Shown here: positions 18,530-26,591 of the stretch, one piece after another | Layout: each line of letters opens with the position of its first letter | Numbering within the stretch: the first letter of the stretch is position 1 | Assembly: GCA_900318355.1 (NCBI GenBank) | Contig: ONKE01000013.1 | Coordinates: forward strand, 1 to 64,000 | From: an uncultured Bacteroidales bacterium | Lineage (GTDB): Bacteria; Bacteroidota; Bacteroidia; Bacteroidales; UBA932 | Reading direction: 5' to 3' | Length of the DNA: 64,000 nt | Notes under the pieces: model-generated | Database searches by the model: none | What the model saw: the letters and a program-made list of their open reading frames with translations, nothing else | What the model was told of the DNA's origin: nothing | Position numbers and translations under genes: made by a program

Positions 18530-18537
18530 TAACTTTG
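18530..18537 (+). promoter_or_regulatory. -7 box of ruvC, four bases from the start codon
   Basis: TAACTTTG matches TAnnTTTG and ends 4 nt before the GTG start of ruvC, so a transcript would begin at or very near the start codon. No good -33 element is seen about 19 bp upstream. Confidence 0.6.
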
Positions 18538-18541
18538 CGAA

Positions 18542-19096
18542 GTGGAAAAAGAAAGGGTTATATTGGGTATCGATCCGGGTACCAACTTGCTGGGATTCGG
18601 CATCATAAAGGCCGTGGGGCGGCAGGTTTCCTACGTTGACATGGGCATTCTCGACATGAGGCGCGACAAGGAGCCGCTGCGGAAGCTAAGCCAGATCTAT
18701 GAGACCGTAAGCGAGGTGTGCAAGACCTACCATCCGGACGAGATGGCGGTCGAGTCGCCGTTCTACGGCAAGAACGCCCAGGTTATCCTCAAGCTCGGCC
18801 GGGCTCAGGGAGCGGCACTTATCGCCGCCCTGGAATATGGCATCCCGGTGAGCGAATATGCCCCGAGAAAGGCGAAGGAGGCCATAGTCGGCAACGGCGC
18901 CGCCTCCAAGGAACAGGTGCAGATGATGCTTGAAAAGACCCTCGGCGTAAAGCTCGAAGCGGCCCACCTCGACGCGACCGACGCCCTGGCCATCGCCCTG
19001 TGCCACTATTACCAGACCTCGAGCCCCCTGGCCGGCGGCAAATCCGCCTCCAACTGGGCCAAATTCATCCAGGAACATCCTGACAGGGTCAAATAA
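18542..19096 (+). CDS. ruvC: Holliday junction endonuclease RuvC
   Basis: The resolvase that cuts Holliday junctions moved by RuvAB. Its 184 residues include all four catalytic acids: D11 in LGIDPGT, E71 in AVESPFYGKN, and D144 and D147 in HLDATDALAIA. The start is a GTG; no in-frame ATG exists before the first catalytic residue. With the -7 box only 4 nt upstream, the mRNA is probably leaderless. It stands alone between the palindromic element and the orphan receptor gene. Confidence 0.96.
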   Translation: MEKERVILGIDPGTNLLGFGIIKAVGRQVSYVDMGILDMRRDKEPLRKLSQIYETVSEVCKTYHPDEMAVESPFYGKNAQVILKLGRAQGAALIAALEYGIPVSEYAPRKAKEAIVGNGAASKEQVQMMLEKTLGVKLEAAHLDATDALAIALCHYYQTSSPLAGGKSASNWAKFIQEHPDRVK

Positions 19097-19193
19097 TTGT
19101 TTGGACTCGTTAAACCCCGCGCCTGTGAAGGTGTCTAATTATATGATTGCGGAAATCCGCAGACGAATTTGACAAAATAGTGTGTTTCCATTT

Positions 19194-22175
19194 ATGGACA
19201 ATAGAATCCGCAGGTTTCTCGCCTGCATCGCAGCCCTGCTGCTGATCCTGCCGCTCTCGGCCCAGAACCGCAGCGTATCCCTGACCCTCCAGGACTCCTC
19301 GACGAAGGAGCCCGTGGCCTTCGCAACCGTATCCCTTACGAAGAAAGGCGCCCAGAGTGCCTACAAATACGCCCTGACCGACGACAAGGGCCAGGCCAGC
19401 ATCGATAAGGTCGCCTCCGGAGAATACACCCTCAAGGCCGAGCTTCTCGGCTACAAGACCCGGAGCCTGGAGGTAAAGGTCGAGAAAGACCCGATTGCTC
19501 TCGGCATCGTCAAGATGGACCCCGACACCGAGCTGCTGGATGCCGCCAGGGTCTCCGACGTCGGCAACCCCATCGTGGTGAAGAAAGACACTATCGAATA
19601 CAACGCCTCCTCCTTCAAGACCACCGACAACGACATGCTGGAGCAGCTCCTCAAGAAGCTTCCCGGCATCGAAGTCGCCGAAGATGGTTCCATTACCGCC
19701 AACGGCCAGACAATCAACAAGATAACCATTGATGGCAAGACCTTCTTCCTGGACGACCCGCAGCTCGCTTCGAAAAACATCCCCGCCAAGATCATCGACA
19801 AGGTCAAGGTCGTGGAGAAGAAGTCGGAGCAGGCCGAATTCACCGGCATAGACGACGGCAACGAAGAGTTCGTCATCGACCTGAGCATACAGAAAGGCAT
19901 GATGCACGGCTTGTTCGGCAATGTGATGGCCGGCGCCGGCCACGACGTCCCTTCGCCCAATAACGACATGAACGACTGGCGCTTCCAAGGCGCGGGCTTC
20001 ATGGGCCGGTTCACCGAAAAGGATCAGATCAGCGTCATCCTCAACGGCAACAACACCAACAACCGCGGCTTCAACGACCTGGCAGGCAGCATGATGCAGG
20101 GAATGCGCGGCGGTGGCGGCGGCATGGGCCGCGGCCGGGGCGGCTGGGGCATGGGCAACGGCATCACGACCTCCTGGATGGCCGGTATCAACGGTGCGAC
20201 CAACCTCCTTGACGACAAGATGGAGCTCCAGGGCAACTACCTCTACAACGGCTCCAGCAAATATGTCGAGGAAATCACCGACAAGACCACCTACCTCGAC
20301 GGTTACAACCGCATCGACCACACCGACGGCAGCAGCATTACCGGCACATGGGGCCATCGCGTCGGCGCCAGGGTGGAGCATAAATTCTCCGAAAACACGT
20401 CCATCCTCTTCCAGCCCCAGTTCAATTTCGGCGGCGGCAGCTTCTCCGAACAGAGCAACTTCACGGCCGAAAAAGACCTACTGGACGGCAGCGAAATCCA
20501 GCAACTGAGCCGCGGTTTCAGCCGCAACCTAGGCTCCAGCCGCAACCAGCAGGCCAACGGCTGGCTCCTCTTCCGCCAGAAGCTCGGCACCCCCGGCCGC
20601 ACCCTGTCGATAATGGGCCGCTACAACTTCCAAAACACCGACATGGAGGGCATCAACCAGTCCCTGACCACGAATTTCAGCGGCGGCGGCTCCTCTGACG
20701 ACCCCGTCAACCAGCGCTACGACCAAAACCGCTTCAACCGCAGCCTCTCCAGCCGCCTGACCTACACCGAGCCCCTCGGCAAAGGCTTCTTCCTCGAAGC
20801 GAACTATGAGTTTTCCTGGTCGAAGAACACTTCCTGGAAAAACACCTTCGACAGCAGCGACAACTCCCTGCTAGATGCGGGCATAATCCCTAATGCAGCA
20901 CGCGACCAATACAAGCCTTTCGGCCCTGAGTCCAACGGTCTTAACGACCTCTATTCCAACGAAATCTACAATCGTTCCATCGACCAGCGCATCGGGGCCA
21001 ATTTCGTCTACCAGATGGATAAGCTCCGCGCCCAGATCGGCTTCGCCGCCAATCCCAACAACACCCTCAACAAGACCAAGGGCTATGACGATTTCAATCC
21101 CGGCACACGCTGGAACTGGGCTCCTTCCGCCATGCTGTGGTACGATTTCGCCGACAATTCCAACGCCCGGTTCTTCTATTTCGGCCGCACCCATCAGCCT
21201 TCGACCAACCAGCTAATGCCGGTGCTGGACAACAGCAACCCCCTTGCTGTCTCTCTCGGTAATCCCTACCTTACGCCGTATTTCACCCACGGATTCCGCG
21301 GCGATTTCCGTCTTACCAACAAGAAGACCTTCTTCTCCCTGAATTTCAACCTGGACGGCAACATCAACCAAAATCCTATCGTCAGCGCGACATGGTACGA
21401 AGACGGCAGCGCCGCCCAGTACTCCATGCCGGTAAACGGCCACACCGGAGGAAACGTCAACGCCCGCATGTTCATCAATGCGCCCATAGGCAAGACCGGC
21501 CTCTCGATATTCTCCATGACCCGCGGCGGCTACACCAACAGTTCGTCCTACGTCGGAAAATCCGGCCTCGACATGAGCGGCTACTACAAGGATGACGGAT
21601 CTTTCGACTACAACAAATTCCACACTGAAGTGCCCGACCTTGACGCCGACGGCCGGTTCTCGCTCAATACCATCCGGACAGTGGTCGCGGCCCAGCGGCT
21701 CCGCCTGACCTATCGCAATGACTTCGTGGAGCTTACCGCCGGCGCCCGCACGCGCATGAATAAGTCGTGGTACACGATTGCGACGGCCAAGACCCAGACG
21801 ACCTGGAACAATCAGCTGACCGGTTCGATGAACTGGACCATCCCCGGCGGGGTAGGCCTTGTCGCCGACGTCAACTACAACTGGTACAGGGGCTACACCA
21901 CGCCGCAGGATTCCGAAGTCATCCTCAACGCCGAGATAACCAAGCTTCTCTTCAAGAACAGGATGACCCTGTCGCTGAAGGCCTACGACATCCTCGCCCA
22001 GGCCAAGAATCTCTCAATAACCGACGCCTCCAACTACCACTCAGAGTCGTGGAACAACACCCTCGGCCGTTACATCATCCTTTCGGTCACGTGGAGGTTC
22101 GGTAATTTCGGCGACGCCATGAAGAACATGCGCGGGCCAGGCGGTCCGAGAGGCGGAGGTCCCCGCAGGATGTAG
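19194..22175 (+). CDS. TonB-dependent receptor-like outer membrane barrel protein
   Basis: A 993-residue outer-membrane protein: signal peptide (about 1-25, ending LSAQ), a carboxypeptidase-regulatory-like beta domain at about 28-105, a plug-like domain at about 120-240 (KLPGIEVAEDGSITANGQ, ITIDGKTFFLDDP), and a long C-terminal barrel. This is the CarboxypepD_reg/OMP_b-brl_3 group, distinct from SusC and lacking a SusD partner. Two Gly/Met/Arg-rich insertions stand out: residues about 300-323 and the extreme C-terminus (MRGPGGPRGGGPRRM). Such Met/Arg/Gly stretches are recurrent in this group; a metal- or ligand-binding role is only a guess. A GTG at 19182 would add four residues; the ATG at 19194 is preferred. 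Substrate unknown. Confidence 0.85.
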   Translation: MDNRIRRFLACIAALLLILPLSAQNRSVSLTLQDSSTKEPVAFATVSLTKKGAQSAYKYALTDDKGQASIDKVASGEYTLKAELLGYKTRSLEVKVEKDPIALGIVKMDPDTELLDAARVSDVGNPIVVKKDTIEYNASSFKTTDNDMLEQLLKKLPGIEVAEDGSITANGQTINKITIDGKTFFLDDPQLASKNIPAKIIDKVKVVEKKSEQAEFTGIDDGNEEFVIDLSIQKGMMHGLFGNVMAGAGHDVPSPNNDMNDWRFQGAGFMGRFTEKDQISVILNGNNTNNRGFNDLAGSMMQGMRGGGGGMGRGRGGWGMGNGITTSWMAGINGATNLLDDKMELQGNYLYNGSSKYVEEITDKTTYLDGYNRIDHTDGSSITGTWGHRVGARVEHKFSENTSILFQPQFNFGGGSFSEQSNFTAEKDLLDGSEIQQLSRGFSRNLGSSRNQQANGWLLFRQKLGTPGRTLSIMGRYNFQNTDMEGINQSLTTNFSGGGSSDDPVNQRYDQNRFNRSLSSRLTYTEPLGKGFFLEANYEFSWSKNTSWKNTFDSSDNSLLDAGIIPNAARDQYKPFGPESNGLNDLYSNEIYNRSIDQRIGANFVYQMDKLRAQIGFAANPNNTLNKTKGYDDFNPGTRWNWAPSAMLWYDFADNSNARFFYFGRTHQPSTNQLMPVLDNSNPLAVSLGNPYLTPYFTHGFRGDFRLTNKKTFFSLNFNLDGNINQNPIVSATWYEDGSAAQYSMPVNGHTGGNVNARMFINAPIGKTGLSIFSMTRGGYTNSSSYVGKSGLDMSGYYKDDGSFDYNKFHTEVPDLDADGRFSLNTIRTVVAAQRLRLTYRNDFVELTAGARTRMNKSWYTIATAKTQTTWNNQLTGSMNWTIPGGVGLVADVNYNWYRGYTTPQDSEVILNAEITKLLFKNRMTLSLKAYDILAQAKNLSITDASNYHSESWNNTLGRYIILSVTWRFGNFGDAMKNMRGPGGPRGGGPRRM

Positions 22176-22197
22176 GGGCGTCTTTATCGTTTCAATT

Positions 22198-22229
22198 TTT
22201 GGCCGTTCCGACAAAAGGCCGTAATTTTG
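22198..22229 (+). promoter_or_regulatory. Bacteroidota promoter for the thioesterase operon
   Basis: TTTG at 22198-22201, a 20-bp spacer, and TAATTTTG at 22222-22229 give both elements of the Bacteroidota promoter at near-ideal spacing. It should drive the thioesterase-to-permease gene run ending at 30210. Confidence 0.75.
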
Positions 22230-22231
22230 CA

Positions 22232-22254
22232 GGACCGTTCCATAAGGACGGTCC
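22232..22254 (+). promoter_or_regulatory. Leader hairpin upstream of thioesterase start
   Basis: GGACCGT (22232-22238) and ACGGTCC (22248-22254) form a perfect 7-bp stem with a 9-nt loop. The stem is followed by TTTT and then the ATG at 22261, so nearly the whole leader is this hairpin. It could stabilise the mRNA 5' end, gate ribosome access or act as a weak attenuator. Confidence 0.6.
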
Positions 22255-22260
22255 TTTTGC

Positions 22261-23019
22261 ATGACAGGACACATTACCCCTGAGATGAAATACGTCGTGG
22301 AACAGCTGGTCCCGTGTTACGGCGTAGACGGTCGCCAGCGCCTCAAGCCGGCCGCGTTCATGGACATGGCCCAGGAGATTGCCTACCTTGCGGCAGGAGC
22401 TATGCATTTCGGCTACGACGAACTGGCTTCCGACGGCACCGCGTGGGTGCTTTCGCGCATATGCTTCCGTTTTCTGGAAACGCCCTCCTGGCGCGACGAA
22501 GTGAGCCTGTACACCTGGCACAAAGGTCCTTACGGCCCGTTCTATGTCCGCGATTTTTCCCTCGAAGGAAAGGATGGCAGGAAACTCGTCGCCGCCACCA
22601 GCTCGTGGGTTATCCTTGACGTCGCCAGCCGCAGGATGATGCGCACCAACGAAATCACGGAAATGATTCCCGAGAGCACCGTCTGCCATGAAGACGCCAT
22701 CGCCGAGCCGGCATCGAAGGTGATGATTCCGCGCGGAGCCGCGACCGAAGAGGCAGGGGAGCACGTCGTCGCCTATTCCGACGTCGACCTTCTGGGCCAC
22801 ACCAACAACGCCCGCTACGTCGTGTGGGCGATGGACTGCATCCCTTACGAAGTCGCCGCGGAAAAGGAAATCAGCGAGGTGTCCGTCAATTTCAACCATG
22901 AAACCCGTCCCGGCGACGTGGTGAAGATGGTGCGTTATCGCGAGGGCGACGTTTTCTACGTCGAGGGGCTGACCCAGGACAAGGCCGCCTTCTGCGCAAA
23001 AATAGTATTCAAGGCATGA
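22261..23019 (+). CDS. Acyl-ACP thioesterase
   Basis: A 252-residue double hotdog-fold enzyme that releases fatty acids from acyl carrier protein, the family structurally characterised in Bacteroides and related to plant FatA/FatB. The first hotdog spans about 1-140 (GRQRLKPAAFMDMAQEIA, then GTAWVLSRICFRFL) and the second about 155-252 with the catalytic-region motif DLLGHTNNARYVVWAMD. It is the first gene of an operon; its stop overlaps the transporter start by 4 bp. Acyl-chain specificity cannot be read from the sequence. Confidence 0.9.
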   Translation: MTGHITPEMKYVVEQLVPCYGVDGRQRLKPAAFMDMAQEIAYLAAGAMHFGYDELASDGTAWVLSRICFRFLETPSWRDEVSLYTWHKGPYGPFYVRDFSLEGKDGRKLVAATSSWVILDVASRRMMRTNEITEMIPESTVCHEDAIAEPASKVMIPRGAATEEAGEHVVAYSDVDLLGHTNNARYVVWAMDCIPYEVAAEKEISEVSVNFNHETRPGDVVKMVRYREGDVFYVEGLTQDKAAFCAKIVFKA

Positions 23020-24701
23020 GAGATTTGATTTTCGGTACGGGCATAGCCCATTCGATAATGTTGTTCGCCTTCGTGATCGCCACGGGGCTTTTCCTCGGAC
23101 GTTACAAGATAAAAGGCATATCCATCGGATCCACGTGGATCCTGTTCGTGGGCATCCTGATGAGCCATTTCGGCTTTGTGTCGGACCCCACCGTCCTTGC
23201 CTTCATGAAGGATTTCGGACTCATTCTGTTCGTGTTTTCCATCGGCCTCCAGGTCGGCCCCGGCTTCTTCCAGTCGTTCCGCAGCGGCGGCGTCAAGCTT
23301 AACCTGCTGGCGGTCGCCCTCGTGCTTCTGGCAGTCTTGACCACGTGGATCATCCACCTTGTGACCGGCGAAGACCTCCAGACCATGACCGGCGTCATGA
23401 GCGCGGCCGTCACGAACACTCCCGGCCTCGGTGCCGCCCAGCAGACCATCGTCGACGCTTATACTGCCGAAGGGCAGTCTCCCGCAGCGGCCGCAGCAGC
23501 CTCGTCGAAGCTCGCGTCGGCATATGCGGTTGCCTATCCGATAGGCGTTCTGGGCGTTATCTTCCTGCTGATGCTGGCCAAGGGCGTCTTCCGCATCGAC
23601 CTCGAAAAGGAGGAAGCGGCCCTCAAGAGCAAGGACTCCGGCTCCGAATCGGCAAGGCGCATGCACTGCGAGGTTGAAAACCCTGCCATTTTCGGCAAGA
23701 CCCTCAGGGAAATCATGGGCGGACAGGACGACAAATTCATCGTTTCCCGCATCATGCGCGGCAGCGAGATTTCGATTCCCGGCCCGGAAACGACTCTCCT
23801 TCAGGGAGACAAGCTCCTTATCGTGACCACTCCCCACAACGTCGACAAGATCCGCATCATCTTCGGCCAGGAAGTGCCCCTGCACGTCGGCGATTGGCAG
23901 AAGATGGACCCCGACAACATGGTCACGCGCCGTCTTGCCATCACCAAGTCCGAGATGACGGGCAAGAAGCTCCGCGACCTTGACATCCGCCACAACTACG
24001 GTGTGACGGTGACCCGCGTGCTTCGTGCCGGTATCGAACTTGTGGCTCGTCCCGAACTCATCCTGCAGATGGGCGATACGATCCAGGTCGTAGGTGCCGA
24101 AAGCAACATCCAGGAGGTGGCCAAGCTCGTAGGCAACAAGCCCCAGACCCTTTCACACCCCAATCTCGTCCCGATTTTCTTCGGAATCGTCATCGGCGTG
24201 CTGTTCGGCTCCATCCCCATCCAATTCCCCGGCATCCCCCAGCCGGTCAAGCTCGGCCTCGCGGGCGGTCCGCTGATTATTGCCATCCTTCTTGGCCATT
24301 TCGGCCCGAAGTGGAAAATCACCACCTACACCACCCTCAGCGCCAATATGATGATAAGGGAGATCGGTATTTCCTTCTTCATGGCGGCGGTCGGTCTTGG
24401 AGCCGGCGGCAACTTCGTCAACTCCATCGTCAGCGGCGGTTACTGGTGGATCCTCTACGGCGCCATCATCACCATAGTCCCGGTCGCGACCATAATCATC
24501 GTATCCCGCCTGGTGTTCAAGCTCAACTTCTACCAGATATGCGGTCTGGTTTCCGGCGGCACGACCAACCCTCCGGTCCTGGCATTCGCCCAGAATGCCT
24601 ATGGAACCGACTACACCTCGGTCAATTACGCTACGGTTTATCCTCTGACCATGTTCATGAGGGTGCTGGTGGCCCAGCTGCTGATACTGTTCTCGTTGTA
24701 G
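23016..24701 (+). CDS. AspT/YidE-type transporter with two RCK_C domains
   Basis: A 561-residue membrane protein with two copies of the AspT/YidE/YbjL antiporter repeat (about residues 10-195 and 385-555, some ten membrane segments) flanking two cytosolic TrkA_C/RCK_C domains (about 215-290 and 300-375). AspT exchanges aspartate for alanine, but most Bacteroidota members have unknown substrates; dicarboxylates or amino acids are likely. The repeat motif with TNTPGLGAAQ in the first half and SGGTTNPPVLAFAQ in the second is well preserved. It overlaps the thioesterase gene by 4 bp. Confidence 0.88.
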   Translation: MRDLIFGTGIAHSIMLFAFVIATGLFLGRYKIKGISIGSTWILFVGILMSHFGFVSDPTVLAFMKDFGLILFVFSIGLQVGPGFFQSFRSGGVKLNLLAVALVLLAVLTTWIIHLVTGEDLQTMTGVMSAAVTNTPGLGAAQQTIVDAYTAEGQSPAAAAAASSKLASAYAVAYPIGVLGVIFLLMLAKGVFRIDLEKEEAALKSKDSGSESARRMHCEVENPAIFGKTLREIMGGQDDKFIVSRIMRGSEISIPGPETTLLQGDKLLIVTTPHNVDKIRIIFGQEVPLHVGDWQKMDPDNMVTRRLAITKSEMTGKKLRDLDIRHNYGVTVTRVLRAGIELVARPELILQMGDTIQVVGAESNIQEVAKLVGNKPQTLSHPNLVPIFFGIVIGVLFGSIPIQFPGIPQPVKLGLAGGPLIIAILLGHFGPKWKITTYTTLSANMMIREIGISFFMAAVGLGAGGNFVNSIVSGGYWWILYGAIITIVPVATIIIVSRLVFKLNFYQICGLVSGGTTNPPVLAFAQNAYGTDYTSVNYATVYPLTMFMRVLVAQLLILFSL

Positions 24702-24705
24702 CGCC

Positions 24706-25293
24706 ATGGAACTTGTCTATCCGCCGTCGCTTGCGCCGCTTATGCCGCGTCCCAACGTGGACAGGCCTGCGCCCGAGATACTTCCGGGCGAGGAGATGCT
24801 TCCCGTCGTGGAGCCTACCGGCATGGTTATAGGCCGCACGCCCCGGCGTCTGGCCCATGGCGGCAGCATGCTCCTTCATCCCGTAGTGCACCTTCATATC
24901 ATCGACCGTTTCGGGCGTTTATACCTCCAGAAGCGGGCCATGACGAAGGATCTCCTTCCGGGGTTCTGGGACACCGCCGTCGGCGGACATGTCGGTTATG
25001 GGGAATACATAAGGGAGGCCCTTTTCCGCGAGACGTCGGAAGAGCTCGGGCTCACCCGTTTCAATCCCATCCCCCTCAAGACCTATGTCTGGGCCGGCGA
25101 AAAGGAGCGGGAACTGGTGAGCGTATTCGCCGCAGTGGGACATTTTGAGCTCAAGCCCGACCCGGCCGAAGTGAGCGAAGGCCGCTGGTGGGACATGAAA
25201 GAAATTCGAAATCATTTGGGAAAGTCCGTCTTTACTCCTAACTTTGAAGGGGAGTTTGTCCAGCTTAGGAAAATGCTGGAATCCCTTTTGTAA
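24706..25293 (+). CDS. NUDIX hydrolase (YfcD-like)
   Basis: A 195-residue protein with a complete NUDIX box at about residues 87-109: GHVGYGE, seven residues, RETSEELGL. The upstream segment ([19 protein letters not shown]) is the N-terminal signature of the YfcD/isopentenyl-diphosphate-isomerase-like branch. It should hydrolyse a nucleoside diphosphate linked to another moiety; the substrate is unknown. It lies 4 bp after the transporter and 2 bp before the glycosyltransferase, within the operon. Confidence 0.88.
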   Translation: MELVYPPSLAPLMPRPNVDRPAPEILPGEEMLPVVEPTGMVIGRTPRRLAHGGSMLLHPVVHLHIIDRFGRLYLQKRAMTKDLLPGFWDTAVGGHVGYGEYIREALFRETSEELGLTRFNPIPLKTYVWAGEKERELVSVFAAVGHFELKPDPAEVSEGRWWDMKEIRNHLGKSVFTPNFEGEFVQLRKMLESLL

Positions 25294-25295
25294 AG

Positions 25296-26591
25296 ATGGA
25301 AATCAATTATCTGCCCAGGCTTACTTCTACCGCCGCCCTCCGCGCTCTGGCCGCGACCCTTTCGGAGCCCTATTCGCTTCTGGCCACGGCTCCCGTTTCC
25401 GAAGGTGCTTTCATGCAGCGTCGTCTCCTCAGCATTGCCGCCGACAGCGATGCCGACATGGTCTATGCCGACCACTACGACATTGCCCCTGACGGCACCA
25501 GGGCCCGCCATCCGCTGATCGACCTCCAGATGGGGGCCCTGCGCGACGACTTCGACTTCGGCCCACTTTGGCTCTTGAAGACCTCCTCGCTCAAGGCCGC
25601 CGTCGCCGCCATGGACGTCGACTATTCCTATGGCGCCCTCTACGACCTGAGGCTCCGTTTCGGCAAGATTGTCCGAGCGGGCGAATATCTCTACAGCGTC
25701 ACGCCGGACGACGTCAGGGCCTCGGGCCAGAAGCAGTTCGACTATGTCGACCCGCGCAACCGTACTGTCCAGATTGAGATGGAGCAGATATGCACCGCGT
25801 GGCTGCGTCGCAGCGGAGCGTTGCTGGAAGGGGAGCCGCAGGCCGTTGTCGGCGACGAGTCGGCATGTCCGGTTACGGCTTCCGTCGTCATCCCCGTCTT
25901 CAACCGCGTCCGCACCATCGCAGACGCCGTCAGGAGCGCCCTGGGCCAGCAGACCGATTTCCCCTTCAATGTCATCGTAGTCGACAACCACTCCACCGAC
26001 GGCACCACGGAGGTCCTTTCCTCGATTGGCGACCCCCGCCTGGTCCACCTTGTTCCGCAGCGGACCGACCTCTTAATCGGCGGATGCTGGCAAACGGCCC
26101 TGGAATGCCCTCAGTGCGGACTTTACGCCGTCCAGCTCGACAGCGACGACATGTACTCCGGGCCCGACACCCTAAGCAAGATAGTTGCGACTTTCCGCCG
26201 GGAAAAGGCGGCCATGGTCATCGGCTCCTACAACATGACGGACTTCGACCTCAACCCCATCCCTCCGGGTATAGTTGACCATCGAGAATGGACCGACGAC
26301 AACGGTCGCAACAATGCCTTGCGTATCAACGGACTCGGCGCTCCGCGGGCCTTCCTTGCCCCTCTGGTAAGGGAGCTGGGCTTCCCCAATGTCAGCTATG
26401 GCGAAGACTACGCCGTCGGCCTCCGCATCAGCCGCAAGTGGAAGATCGCGCGCATCTGGGAGCCCGTCTACTGCTGCCGCCGCTGGGAAGGCAATTCCGA
26501 CGCGGCCCTCTCCCAGGAACGCATCAACGCCAACAATGCCTACAAAGACTCAATCAGAACCCTCGAACTGCAAGCCCGCCTGAAAAAATGA
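25296..26591 (+). CDS. Two-domain family 2 glycosyltransferase
   Basis: A 431-residue cytosolic protein. Residues about 190-431 form a normal GT2 (GT-A) domain: [30 protein letters not shown], and the metal-binding LDSDDMYSG. The N-terminal 170 residues resemble part of a second GT-A fold ([12 protein letters not shown], then [16 protein letters not shown]) but lack an obvious nucleotide-binding first half, so this domain may be non-catalytic. It overlaps the next gene by 4 bp. Its position before the GalT/HIT-SpoIID fusion and an AmpG-like permease suggests handling of wall-derived or surface sugars, an inference only. Confidence 0.82.
   Translation: MEINYLPRLTSTAALRALAATLSEPYSLLATAPVSEGAFMQRRLLSIAADSDADMVYADHYDIAPDGTRARHPLIDLQMGALRDDFDFGPLWLLKTSSLKAAVAAMDVDYSYGALYDLRLRFGKIVRAGEYLYSVTPDDVRASGQKQFDYVDPRNRTVQIEMEQICTAWLRRSGALLEGEPQAVVGDESACPVTASVVIPVFNRVRTIADAVRSALGQQTDFPFNVIVVDNHSTDGTTEVLSSIGDPRLVHLVPQRTDLLIGGCWQTALECPQCGLYAVQLDSDDMYSGPDTLSKIVATFRREKAAMVIGSYNMTDFDLNPIPPGIVDHREWTDDNGRNNALRINGLGAPRAFLAPLVRELGFPNVSYGEDYAVGLRISRKWKIARIWEPVYCCRRWEGNSDAALSQERINANNAYKDSIRTLELQARLKK

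Noticed and set aside
26288..26587. Upstream 100-codon extension of the DUF4922-SpoIID gene
   Set aside because: It overlaps the conserved C-terminal part of the glycosyltransferase in another frame, and its peptide is Arg/Gln/Pro-rich shadow sequence. The ATG at 26588 gives the usual ATGA overlap.
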